Shown here piece after piece: positions 51,791 to 60,135 of a stretch of 64,000 nucleotides of DNA. The position numbers and the translations under genes were made by a program. The first letter of the stretch is position 1. Every line of letters begins with the position of its first letter. The stretch comes from Antrihabitans cavernicola. GTDB taxonomy: Bacteria; Actinomycetota; Actinomycetes; Mycobacteriales; Mycobacteriaceae. Below the pieces are notes generated by a model. It searched no databases. It worked only from the letters and a program-made list of their open reading frames with translations, and was not told the origin of the DNA. The DNA lies in contig NZ_VLNY01000001.1 of the NCBI RefSeq assembly GCF_008297975.1, positions 558,001 through 622,000 on the forward strand, read 5' to 3'.

Positions 51791-53477
51791 CTTGAGTTGG
51801 ATCTTCGGACGTGTCCTCATCGGCGAGAGCCATGTCCCCGACCTCGACGCTTGAGGTCTCATCTACACCAGTAGTCACGAGCTCTCTGGTGGGCACCTCA
51901 CTCACGACTACACCGCGGCTCAATCCGTGCCCTTCGATCCCCACGAAGAGCGAAAGTCTGCGGAGAAAAGTATCGAATGACTCGAACCTTTGAGCGAGGT
52001 CTTCCTTGCCGAGAAGTGCCAGCGCGCTCTCACGAGTCGTCGGATCCAGCAGGTCCGGAATGCCCAACTGAGTCACGGTGTCGATCAACTGGGGAAGAAT
52101 GGCATAGCGCCAGATCATCCACTCGGCGTCCTCATCTGCATCTCGCTCGACCGTTCCCGTTGCAGCCAGTGCATCGAGGTCGACCACGCCATAATTTCTT
52201 CCACTGGCCCCCGGCATCGTCCTCGCTGTCCAGCCCCCGGGCTGGTTACTGACTCCTAGGAGTGCGGTAATGATCGTCGGGTCCCTGTCGAGGAGAAGAA
52301 GATCGTAAGTGTAGTCGGGCCTGCGCACGAATATGTGCGCCTTGTGCTCAAGACTTCCGCGTGGGGTGAAGTCGTAGATTCCCTCACCAGTCGCGGTCCT
52401 GCCCTTGTACTTGAATCGGTAGTTGCTGCCGCCACTGTTGTATTCGAGTGAGTTTTCAAAAAGGGTTACGCCATGGAAGTGAACATCGAGAAAATCCTGC
52501 GTCCCGCTTGGCGATGGGACTAGAGTTTGTGTCCCGCTGGACGACATGGGGTAGAACTCGGTGCGCAGGCCAGGGCGGGTGCCCTTCTCGTCCGGGATGT
52601 CAAGTTGATTGCCACTGCCTCCGGAAGTCGTAGCAACCTCAAGCCAAAGGACGCGTTCTGCGTTGACGCTGTTCGCAAGATTTCTCAGGGGCTCCAGCGG
52701 GTCCGGAGTGCTGCTCTTCGTGCCGGACGTAGCGAGCGCACCAAAAAGATAGCTGTGACCCAGCGTTGCGTCGGGACCGAGACAATCGCGTAGCGCGGCG
52801 TTCAGATTCGTGAGTTCTTCTACCGATTGGGCCATCCGATCCGACGCATCCTCGCCGTCGGTCTGTTTGATGGCGTCGTGGAGCGCATTCCCGCCAAGCG
52901 GGTCCGCTCTAACGAAACCGAATCGACGCCTCAAGGCTGAGTCAAGCGGAGCGATGCTGCGATCGGATGTATTCATCGTGCCAAGAAGAAACAGATTGTC
53001 GGGCACTGAGAAGATCGTCCCCGAATACGGCAGTGTGACCTCGACGCCGCCTTTCCATTCCGCAACAACACGGTCGTAGTAGGACCTTTTCGTATTCTCC
53101 ATGCAGAGAAGGACATCGCCGAGGACCTTCGGCACGTTGGCACGGTTGATTTCGTCCAGAAGAACGAGATAGTCCTTATCCGGGTTGGACTTCGCCTCAC
53201 AGACAAGGTTGACGAGAAACCCGTCCTGACGGCTGAACCCCTGGTTATCGTCGTCGTAGCGGAGTCCTTCGACGAACTCCTCGTACGTGGTACTCGGATG
53301 AAGGGTAATTGCGTACCGGCCGTTACCGTTGCCGCCAAGCTCCCGGCCCGTCTCGTCGTACCAATTCGCCGCGATCTCCGAGACGACAAAAGTCTTGCCT
53401 GTTCCTGGTGGCCCTTCGAGAATGGCATTCTTGAAGCGTCGTAGAACTCTGATCGTTACGTCGGCTGTCTTGCTCAT
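51783..53477 (-). CDS. McrB-like AAA+ NTPase
   Basis: A 564-residue motor protein of the McrB family. Walker A GPPGTGKT is at residues 22-29, Walker B LVLLDEINRAN at 104-114, and the McrB signature MNTSDRSIAPLDSALRRRF starts at 168. McrB proteins hydrolyse GTP and drive DNA translocation for McrC. Here the AAA domain begins almost at residue 1, so the N-terminal modified-base reader of E. coli McrB is absent. Residues of about 330-420 are an inserted beta-rich segment that could replace it. I chose ATG 53477 for its AGGGGG ribosome site over ATG 53501. Confidence 0.9.
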   Translation of the reverse strand: MSKTADVTIRVLRRFKNAILEGPPGTGKTFVVSEIAANWYDETGRELGGNGNGRYAITLHPSTTYEEFVEGLRYDDDNQGFSRQDGFLVNLVCEAKSNPDKDYLVLLDEINRANVPKVLGDVLLCMENTKRSYYDRVVAEWKGGVEVTLPYSGTIFSVPDNLFLLGTMNTSDRSIAPLDSALRRRFGFVRADPLGGNALHDAIKQTDGEDASDRMAQSVEELTNLNAALRDCLGPDATLGHSYLFGALATSGTKSSTPDPLEPLRNLANSVNAERVLWLEVATTSGGSGNQLDIPDEKGTRPGLRTEFYPMSSSGTQTLVPSPSGTQDFLDVHFHGVTLFENSLEYNSGGSNYRFKYKGRTATGEGIYDFTPRGSLEHKAHIFVRRPDYTYDLLLLDRDPTIITALLGVSNQPGGWTARTMPGASGRNYGVVDLDALAATGTVERDADEDAEWMIWRYAILPQLIDTVTQLGIPDLLDPTTRESALALLGKEDLAQRFESFDTFLRRLSLFVGIEGHGLSRGVVVSEVPTRELVTTGVDETSSVEVGDMALADEDTSEDPTQDD

Positions 53478-53537
53478 GAAACCCCCTGCGACTGTGGACA
53501 TGTTGCGCTGCCGGTCACCCTAAGCGAAGAGCACCCC

Positions 53538-53565
53538 TAGATAATGGATTCAGGTACCGAGGCAA
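53538..53565 (-). promoter_or_regulatory. Candidate promoter of the McrB-McrC operon
   Basis: Reading leftward, TTGCCT (53565-53560) and TATCTA (53543-53538) are 16 bases apart and lie 60 bases before the McrB start. The match is only moderate. Confidence 0.35.
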
Positions 53566-53772
53566 ATGGATGAGTGCTGCCTGGGGGCGTGCACGAGAGT
53601 TCGCTGTCGCCGTCTGGATACGGGCCGCGTAGGTGATGTGTCTCGGGGCGCACAAAAGACGCTCAGATCTCAACGTCAAGATCTACTGTCCTGCAACTGT
53701 TTGCACACTTATCCCCTCGATAGGTCAACAAATGTCCGTCAATCGCGCGCGACGATGCAGATAGACGGGACG

Positions 53773-54942
53773 TTACTGAGAAGACCTCATTACGTGCTCG
53801 TGCTCCTTGACTGCAACCAAGAAGTCGGGATCAAACCGGAGGGTGCTTCGCTCGGTTCGGCTGACGAACCCAGCGGTTGCCCGGGCGGAGAGTGATGGTG
53901 CCATCGATGTGTCAATGACGTCGACGAGATGCTTGTACCTCCGACGCAGTGGCCAAGCGCCTGACGTGGGGACAGACCAGACTTGCCCCTTGTTGCCATA
54001 TGCCGCATGGGGCCACCGCCCCGTGTCGATCAGTCGCTGGCTTGACAGATCCGGGGTTCCCGGGTCGACAAGCCTGCTTCCCACCCATGCACTGACGCCA
54101 GTCGTCACCGCATTGCCGACGAGTCTCCAACGTGAGCCTTCTCGCCCAAGGCCCGTAGTCGCCGCTTTGGTCCACCCCCTCCGGAATCCCTGGAGAGCTT
54201 CTGCGTCTTCGATGGTAGGCGTCACGATTTGCCTGCCTCGAACGGCGTCTCGCACCCAGATCGCAGGAGGGCTCGGAATCCCCACGGTACTTCCAACTTT
54301 CAGCGTCGGAACTGCGTCCGTCGCCCAACCGAGGCCCGTGAACCCTTCCGTCCAATAGAAGCCGTAGGCAGTTGAAATCGAGGCTGTCTCTCGTTCCATC
54401 GCGTTGTCCGCGAACAGGACGCTCCGAGGGTCCTCGGTCCGGCTCGCTACCAAGATGACTCGCTTGCGACGGTGTGGGACGCCTGTCGAACGAGAATCCA
54501 CAACTCTGTACGCCCAGCGATATCCCCTCGCCTCAAGCTCGGCGACCAGAAAGGCCATCGCGGAGCCACCGTCGAGGACCAGCATGTTCTGCACATTTTC
54601 AAGCACCAACCATGTCGGCCGCGCTTCCGGCAACAGTCGAAAGACATGGCTCACCACACCACTTGCCGAGCCGTGAATGCCCTGAGTCCTGCCCGCTTGA
54701 GAGAGATCCGTGCACGGGAAGCCGGCAGTCAACACGTCGACCCTCGGTAAAGACTTCACTGTGGACACGTCGCTGAGCAATTCCGATGAATCGAAGCGAT
54801 GCGCCAGCACTGCTCGCGCCGGTTCCCATTTTTCAACCATCGAAATGGTTCGGATGCCGTTCTTCGCCAAGCCGACCTCTAAGCCACCGATCCCCGCAAA
54901 CAAGGCCGCCGCAGTCATCGTCGAACTCTTGGGTGTCAGCAC
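53773..54942 (-). CDS. DNA (cytosine-5)-methyltransferase
   Basis: A 389-residue C5-cytosine methylase with motif I LFAGIGGLEVGL, motif IV Cys77 in AGFPCTDLSQAG, motif VI LENVQNML (Glu115) and motif VIII VPHRRKRVILV. Motif X is GNAVTTGVSAWVG. The variable target-recognition region is about residues 190-260. Start is GTG 54942 or ATG 54918. It precedes the McrB/McrC-like genes on the same strand. A methylase beside McrBC-like nuclease genes, as in BsuMI and LlaJI, is expected to protect host sites. Confidence 0.92.
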   Translation of the reverse strand: MLTPKSSTMTAAALFAGIGGLEVGLAKNGIRTISMVEKWEPARAVLAHRFDSSELLSDVSTVKSLPRVDVLTAGFPCTDLSQAGRTQGIHGSASGVVSHVFRLLPEARPTWLVLENVQNMLVLDGGSAMAFLVAELEARGYRWAYRVVDSRSTGVPHRRKRVILVASRTEDPRSVLFADNAMERETASISTAYGFYWTEGFTGLGWATDAVPTLKVGSTVGIPSPPAIWVRDAVRGRQIVTPTIEDAEALQGFRRGWTKAATTGLGREGSRWRLVGNAVTTGVSAWVGSRLVDPGTPDLSSQRLIDTGRWPHAAYGNKGQVWSVPTSGAWPLRRRYKHLVDVIDTSMAPSLSARATAGFVSRTERSTLRFDPDFLVAVKEHEHVMRSSQ

Positions 54943-55490
54943 CAGCGGATACTAGCTGTGCCCTGCTCAGCGCAGCGAGTGCTCGGTGCGCGGCGCGAAT
55001 GCGGCCTCATCAAACTGTTGCGCAGGGCCGGGAGTGCGACCCCAGCGCCGGGCGTTCGATGTCGAACAGCGCTGCTAGAAGTGTCAATCACGACGAGGCT
55101 TGAGCGGGCTTCCGACACAGTACAACGCACGTCGTACACCCCTGCTAGAAAGCTGTTGTGTTGATATTCAGAACGGAACGCAAATCGACAACGACACCGC
55201 GTTCGCGCGGCACGGAACCTCGCCAGCGTCAGCTCAGTCTGGAGTACGAGGTCCGTTGAGCTGAAGATAGGGCCACTAGACCCCTGCTTGTGCGTGCGGT
55301 GGCCCAACTATCACGTGCGTCGCCACCACGGGTGCGCGAAGCCTGTCCTGTGTCGTCGATTCACAAGCGCCGGCTGATCATTGCCCACCCGCAACGGACA
55401 CCCGAAGTCGACCGACAGAACGGCCGGAGTTAATAACAATGCTAAATCTACTAAAACTAGGATAGTTAATAATTGTGATAACGTCATCCC
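54943..55490. other. Divergent control region between the two halves of the methylase island
   Basis: No gene is convincing here. It holds a dyad GTTCGA-TG-TCGAAC (55054-55067) and a 9-base direct repeat CTGCTAGAA at 55072 and 55142. The last 60 bases are AT-rich, unlike the rest of the window. There AGTTAATAA is repeated at 55428 and 55464, with TAGGAT (55458-55463) as a possible -10. Confidence 0.55.
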
Positions 55491-55694
55491 GTGGCCGCTG
55501 ACGAGGTGGTGTGGCATGGCCCACGCACGTTGACGAAAGTGCGACAGGTCTGCATCCCGCTGGAGCTTCTTCGTGCTCTCAGCCTCGATGCGGGAAGCGA
55601 GCTTCAGTTCGCACTCTCGTTGGACGGCAACGAGATTCGAGTTCGCCCCACAGGACGCTCACGGATGTCCCACGACCAACAGGAGGCACGATGA
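55491..55694 (+). CDS. AbrB/SpoVT-like DNA-binding protein, 67 residues
   Basis: A swapped-hairpin AbrB-type protein: TLTKVRQVCIPLELLRALSLDAGSELQF is the characteristic strand-turn-helix, followed by a second strand (GNEIRVRPT). GTG start, with another GTG 5 codons downstream. The stop overlaps the next methylase gene (ATGA), which has a perfect AGGAGG site inside this gene. It probably autoregulates the methylase pair through the AT-rich repeats just upstream; antitoxin-like function is the alternative. Confidence 0.75.
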   Translation: MAADEVVWHGPRTLTKVRQVCIPLELLRALSLDAGSELQFALSLDGNEIRVRPTGRSRMSHDQQEAR

Positions 55695-57472
55695 GCGCAG
55701 GCGACATCGCTACCCTGTATGAGACACCGTTGGCGGCAAACCGCACGGGAGCCCTATACAATGCCTTCTCGTACCCGACGAAAATATCGGCCGAGAGCAT
55801 TGCACTGTTCATCGCTTGCCACACGGCACCTGGGGATCACGTCCTCGACGTGTTCGGCGGCTCAGGCTCAACCGGGATCGCAGCGCTGCTGTGCGAGCGA
55901 CCGACCGACCGCATGCTCACCCTCGCCGCCGAGCGAGGGTTGAACCCGACTTGGGGCGCGCGGGACACGACCGTCTACGAACTCTCCGAGATCGGAACAC
56001 TGCTCGCTCGCGTCATGACGAAGGCTCCTGAGCCAACCGCATTCAGAGCAGCTGCAAACCATCTAGTCGATGCTGCAACGAACCTCGAGCCTTCCCTCTA
56101 TGTAACCGAGGGACCGGACGGGCAACCGGGAACGGTACGTCACGTCATCTGGAGCGATGTGGTGGAGTGCCCCGGATGCGGCACGCAGACGACCTACGCC
56201 GATATACGCGTCCGCTATCAGCCGCTCCGGTTCGACGAGAGCCACACTTGCGCATGCGGCCACACCGGATCGCCCGATGAGTGGTCGAGGGTGCTGGAGC
56301 ACTCGCTCGACCCCTGGACCGGCGAGACAGCGACTCGGCGTCGTCGTGTGCCGTGGAAGGTGTACGGCACCTCAAAGGCGGGGAACTGGAGTCGAAGCGC
56401 CGTCGAAACGGACAGTGCTGGCGAAACAGACTCGCTCTCTCGGAGCCTGCCGACCGACGCCCCCCTTGTGCCGCTGACATGGGGTGATCTACACCGCAGC
56501 GGCTATCACCAGGGCATGACGCATCTGCACCACCTCTACACCGCACGCAATTTCCGAGCCGTAGCCACCTTGTGGCACCTCGTCGACGACGAACCCGAAG
56601 AGCTCCGCGATGCGCTGCGGCTCCTGGTGCTGTCCTATAACGCCGCCCACTCCACCCTGATGACGCGGGTCGTCCTCAAGAAGAACTCGCCGGACTTCGT
56701 CATCACCGGTGCGCAGTCGGGCGTGATGTACGTCAGCGGTCTGCCGGTGGAGAAGAACGTCTTCGTCGGCGTGCGCCGCAAGATCGCCACTTTTGCAGCT
56801 GCGTTCGATGTCCTGCACGGCTTATCCGGACAGGCGACCGTTGTCACCGGCAGCGCCACGAAGTTGCATCTCGCCGACGAATCGGTGGACTACGTATTCA
56901 CCGACCCGCCCTTCGGCGCATACATTCCATACTCGGAGGTCAACCAACCCAACGAACTCTGGCTCGGGCGGACCACCCGAACCGACGACGAGGCGATCAT
57001 CTCGCCCGCACAGGGCAAGGGCATCGATGAGTACCGATCGCTGTTGACATCGGTGTTCTCTGAGGTGGCTCGGGTAATGTCGCCGACCTCCGAAGCGACA
57101 CTCGTATTCCACTCGTCGCAGGCCTCAGTCTGGCGCGCCCTCGCCGCGAGCGTCACCGACGCCGGCCTGACGATCACGGCAGCGAGCATTCTGGACAAGA
57201 CCCAGGCCAGTTTCAAGCAGGTGAACGGTCACGTCGCCGTCAGCGGCGACCCGCTGTTGCGCATCAGCAAGTGCCGTTCAGCGGCATCCCTGGGACCAGC
57301 TTCGACGATGTCGGAGCTCGTCCGAGACGATGCCGAGGAACATGCGGACGGTACACCGACGTTACGAGACCCGCGGCACAAGTTCTCCGAACTCATCGGC
57401 AAGGCTCTGGTCGGTGGAATCCCGATCACGATGGATGCCCGGGCAGTGTACGAACTCCAGGGGTCCGATTGA
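55691..57472 (+). CDS. Zn-ribbon-containing amino-methyltransferase (adenine/cytosine-N type)
   Basis: A 593-residue DNA methylase. Motif I DVFGGSGSTG is at residues 53-62 and motif IV DPPF starts at 405, the order of beta/D21-type enzymes. Between them is a zinc ribbon with Cys160, Cys163, Cys187 and Cys189. The DPPF form fits N6-adenine or N4-cytosine methylation. The layout recalls COG1743-type Zn-ribbon adenine methylases, which are often found in defence islands. It is coupled on both sides: ATGA with the AbrB-like gene and TTGA with the next methylase. Confidence 0.85.
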   Translation: MSAGDIATLYETPLAANRTGALYNAFSYPTKISAESIALFIACHTAPGDHVLDVFGGSGSTGIAALLCERPTDRMLTLAAERGLNPTWGARDTTVYELSEIGTLLARVMTKAPEPTAFRAAANHLVDAATNLEPSLYVTEGPDGQPGTVRHVIWSDVVECPGCGTQTTYADIRVRYQPLRFDESHTCACGHTGSPDEWSRVLEHSLDPWTGETATRRRRVPWKVYGTSKAGNWSRSAVETDSAGETDSLSRSLPTDAPLVPLTWGDLHRSGYHQGMTHLHHLYTARNFRAVATLWHLVDDEPEELRDALRLLVLSYNAAHSTLMTRVVLKKNSPDFVITGAQSGVMYVSGLPVEKNVFVGVRRKIATFAAAFDVLHGLSGQATVVTGSATKLHLADESVDYVFTDPPFGAYIPYSEVNQPNELWLGRTTRTDDEAIISPAQGKGIDEYRSLLTSVFSEVARVMSPTSEATLVFHSSQASVWRALAASVTDAGLTITAASILDKTQASFKQVNGHVAVSGDPLLRISKCRSAASLGPASTMSELVRDDAEEHADGTPTLRDPRHKFSELIGKALVGGIPITMDARAVYELQGSD

Positions 57473-59373
57473 CCATTCCGTCACTAGATGAGACAGCTCG
57501 CAAAAAGCGTCTCGGACAATACTTCACGGGTCATCGGGTAGGCCGACTGCTCGCAGCCCTCGCCGACGCCGAGACGGCCACGACGATCATCGATCCGATG
57601 GTCGGTTCGGCGGACTTGCTGGTGTCGTGCCTCGGGGTAGGTGCCGTACCGAACAAGCTCGTTGGCCTCGAAATCGACCCCCTCGCACTGGCGCAGGCCA
57701 AGGCCGCCCTTGACGGCGCTGCAAATGCCGAGCTAATTCTTACCGACGCTTTCTCAGCGACGCTGCCCACCGAGCAATTCGACCTCGTCATCACGAATCC
57801 GCCGTACATCCGCTACCAATCGACGGGCGATTTCGATGGCCTGAGCATTCCGTCCGGCGAAGTCGTGCGTACCGACCTGGTGCGGGCCATCAAAGCGCGC
57901 AACGAGCTCGATGAAGACGCGCGCACTGTGCTGCTCCGCGCAGCGATGCGCTACCCCGGCACCGCTGACATCGCCGTTCCAGCCTGGATTCTCAGTGCCT
58001 CGTTGGTGCGCGAAGGCGGTGTCCTCGCCATAATCGCGCCACAGGCATGGCTCAGCCGCAACTATGCGCGCTCCGTGCGTCAGCTGTTGGACGAAGCATT
58101 CGACCTCGAAGTTGTCGTCGAAGACGGTGACGCCTCCTGGTTCGACGACGCCCAGGTGCGGACACACTTGGTCCTCGCACGCCGAAAGAAGATCGGACCG
58201 CCTGCTGCCGGTCGCGTAACCGTGTTTGCTCGCGCAACCAGCGAACTCGAAATAGACGGCCATCTACACGGGGAGTTGGACTCCGAACACGAGGTGGGGG
58301 TGGCGCTGCGCGGGATTACCTCGACCAATTCAGTCGAAGTGACCACAGGTTTGATCGCGCGTGCTGAGCTCGATCTGTCGGTGGCCGCAGCGGGGCAGGA
58401 CGGACATGTTCCTGCGCGTGTCGCAGCTGCCCTTCGTGTGGCTGCCGACGACATTGTGACGCGGAGTCTGGAGTCCTACGGTTGGCGTGCCGGGCAAGGT
58501 CTCCGAACCGGTGCCAACGACTTCTTCTACATCGACTACGTGGAAGGCGCGCCACGTCCTGCCAATCGCTGGAGGATTAAGTCGCTGCCACTCCCCCTGG
58601 AGTGCTTGCTGCCTGCGGTGAGGCGGCAGAGCGAGTTGGGTGAGAAGCTGACGATCGACGCTCCCCTCACTCATACCTCGCGCATCGTGAATCTTCGGGG
58701 GTGGGCCACCGCAGCCGACAAGCGACGCATGGGAGCGACAGGTCACGTCAGCGTGTTGCCAGACGATGTTGCCACTTGGATCGCCGAGGTTGCCTCGTCT
58801 CCGCTTTCGGCGAAGACGCCGACCAAACTCTTTCCACATCTTGCCGCTGTGGCACCCAATAGCAAGATGGATCGTTCTGGCCGTCCGGTCGCCTTCTGGT
58901 ACCAATTGCCCGAACTCGCGGCCCGACACCGACCGACGCTGCTGATCGGACGAGTTTGCGGCGCACAACCAACCACCTACTTGAACACCGCGGGGGCCGT
59001 CGTTGACGCGAATTTCTCCACGCTATGGCCGGTCAATGAGGATGCGCTTCCCGCCGAGGCACTACTGGCACTACTCCACTCGAGCTGGGTGTGGGCAAGT
59101 CTGGAAGCGACGTGCACGGTACTTGGTGGAGGGGCGCTCAAGGTCGAGGCGACAGACCTTCGTCGGTTGGCGTTGCCTGATCTTGGCATGGACGACATCA
59201 GCCGACTGACTACGCTCGGACAGGAGCTCATTACACACCGGAGCGAGGAAGTCTCTCATGCGATCGATGAAGCTGTTGCGAACGCCATGGCCCCCTGCTC
59301 GACGGACTCGCGCCAACCGATGGGACTGCGCGAGTTCGCCGAAACGGCGTTAAGACACCGAACACATCGCTAG
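57469..59373 (+). CDS. N6-adenine DNA methyltransferase, TaqI/Eco57I type
   Basis: A 634-residue gamma-class methylase. It has GQYFTGHRVGRLLA at the N-terminus, motif I around IDPMVGSADLL (Asp42), and the catalytic NPPY at residues 110-113 in DLVITNPPYIRYQ. A C-terminal TaqI-like recognition domain occupies about residues 330-600, ending CTVLGGGALKVEATDLRRLALP, the usual TRD tail. TTG start in the stop of the Zn-ribbon methylase. No restriction subunit is fused or adjacent on this strand, so it acts alone, with its methylase partner, or with the McrBC-like nuclease. Confidence 0.9.
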   Translation: MTIPSLDETARKKRLGQYFTGHRVGRLLAALADAETATTIIDPMVGSADLLVSCLGVGAVPNKLVGLEIDPLALAQAKAALDGAANAELILTDAFSATLPTEQFDLVITNPPYIRYQSTGDFDGLSIPSGEVVRTDLVRAIKARNELDEDARTVLLRAAMRYPGTADIAVPAWILSASLVREGGVLAIIAPQAWLSRNYARSVRQLLDEAFDLEVVVEDGDASWFDDAQVRTHLVLARRKKIGPPAAGRVTVFARATSELEIDGHLHGELDSEHEVGVALRGITSTNSVEVTTGLIARAELDLSVAAAGQDGHVPARVAAALRVAADDIVTRSLESYGWRAGQGLRTGANDFFYIDYVEGAPRPANRWRIKSLPLPLECLLPAVRRQSELGEKLTIDAPLTHTSRIVNLRGWATAADKRRMGATGHVSVLPDDVATWIAEVASSPLSAKTPTKLFPHLAAVAPNSKMDRSGRPVAFWYQLPELAARHRPTLLIGRVCGAQPTTYLNTAGAVVDANFSTLWPVNEDALPAEALLALLHSSWVWASLEATCTVLGGGALKVEATDLRRLALPDLGMDDISRLTTLGQELITHRSEEVSHAIDEAVANAMAPCSTDSRQPMGLREFAETALRHRTHR

Positions 59374-59757
59374 GTTTACAGCACGAACTGCGGCCACTTT
59401 GTTCTGCGGCGTGTCGCGCTCGATGGCGGCGTCATTGGTTGATCGGGTACGTCCAGTTCGAAGAACCGCAGCTCCTGTGCCGCGGGAATGTTTCGGTCTT
59501 CAGGTGTTCGACCGGCGACATCGTGGCAGATTTCGCTGCAGCGCTGCATTCGGAGCCATTCACCACGCTGCCCGGATATTTAGCGGGTGCCGTGGCGTAG
59601 TTGACGAACGCACCGAACCGGGACCTCATCTTCACCTCTCAAACTTAGGTTGATGAGAGATCGAAATTCTGCCGCAATCGGAATTGCGGGACTTGGATCC
59701 GCACCTCCCGCAAACGTCCGAAGTTATGCGAACCACCGGAGTTCCCACCAAACACAA

Positions 59758-59787
59758 AGGTCACGACCTCTTTCGAGTTCGTGACCT
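59758..59787 (-). terminator. Hairpin, probable leftward terminator
   Basis: 9-base arms AGGTCACGA and TCGTGACCT around 12 bases. Read leftward, the stem is followed by TTTGTGTTT, which fits a Rho-independent terminator for transcription coming from the mobile element. Confidence 0.6.
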
Positions 59788-60081
59788 AGTGCGCGGCAAT
59801 TCATGGAACTGCCCTCTGTTAGCGGTTAGCGAATGCAGGTGGGGGTTGGTTTCGGCGCGATGATTCCACCACGTTTTTGCGTTCTTTCCACCGAGATTCT
59901 TGCGTACATAGGACAGGTCGGCGCGGTCGTTAGCGGCGACCTATTGCGTGCCGGGCACGGGCTGGGTCAAAGCGCATCTTGAGTTCGCATCATCGAAATC
60001 GACTGTCAGACAGCAATTATCGCGGCAGCGCCCGAAACGCGCTATTTCATTCCACCGAGCTCTTTCGCCGACCGGGCATGC

Positions 60082-60119
60082 GTCAGCGGACCGTGCCCGG
60101 GTGGGCGCGGTCCGCTGAC
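60082..60119. terminator. 11-bp perfect hairpin at the end of the transposase gene
   Basis: GTCAGCGGACC and its complement around 16 bases, located 16 bases past the transposase stop. It could be a terminator or part of the element's left end. Confidence 0.65.
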
Positions 60120-60135
60120 AGGTTGGTGCAGGTGG

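Larger units (their letters stand above)
59374..60135. other. Intergenic region between the methylase island and the mobile element
   Basis: No credible gene. It holds two hairpins listed separately and one copy of the 10-base sequence TTTTTGCGTT (59874-59883), which recurs at 63119-63128 on the far side of the mobile element. Small open frames here have poor codon use. Confidence 0.5.

Noticed and set aside
54936-55307. Leftward frame of 123 codons upstream of the cytosine methylase
   Set aside because: Ser/Arg-rich with no family resemblance, and it covers the divergent control region.
59399-59653. Small rightward frame of 84 codons
   Set aside because: Arg-rich composition, no ribosome site and an equally long frame on the opposite strand; probably chance.
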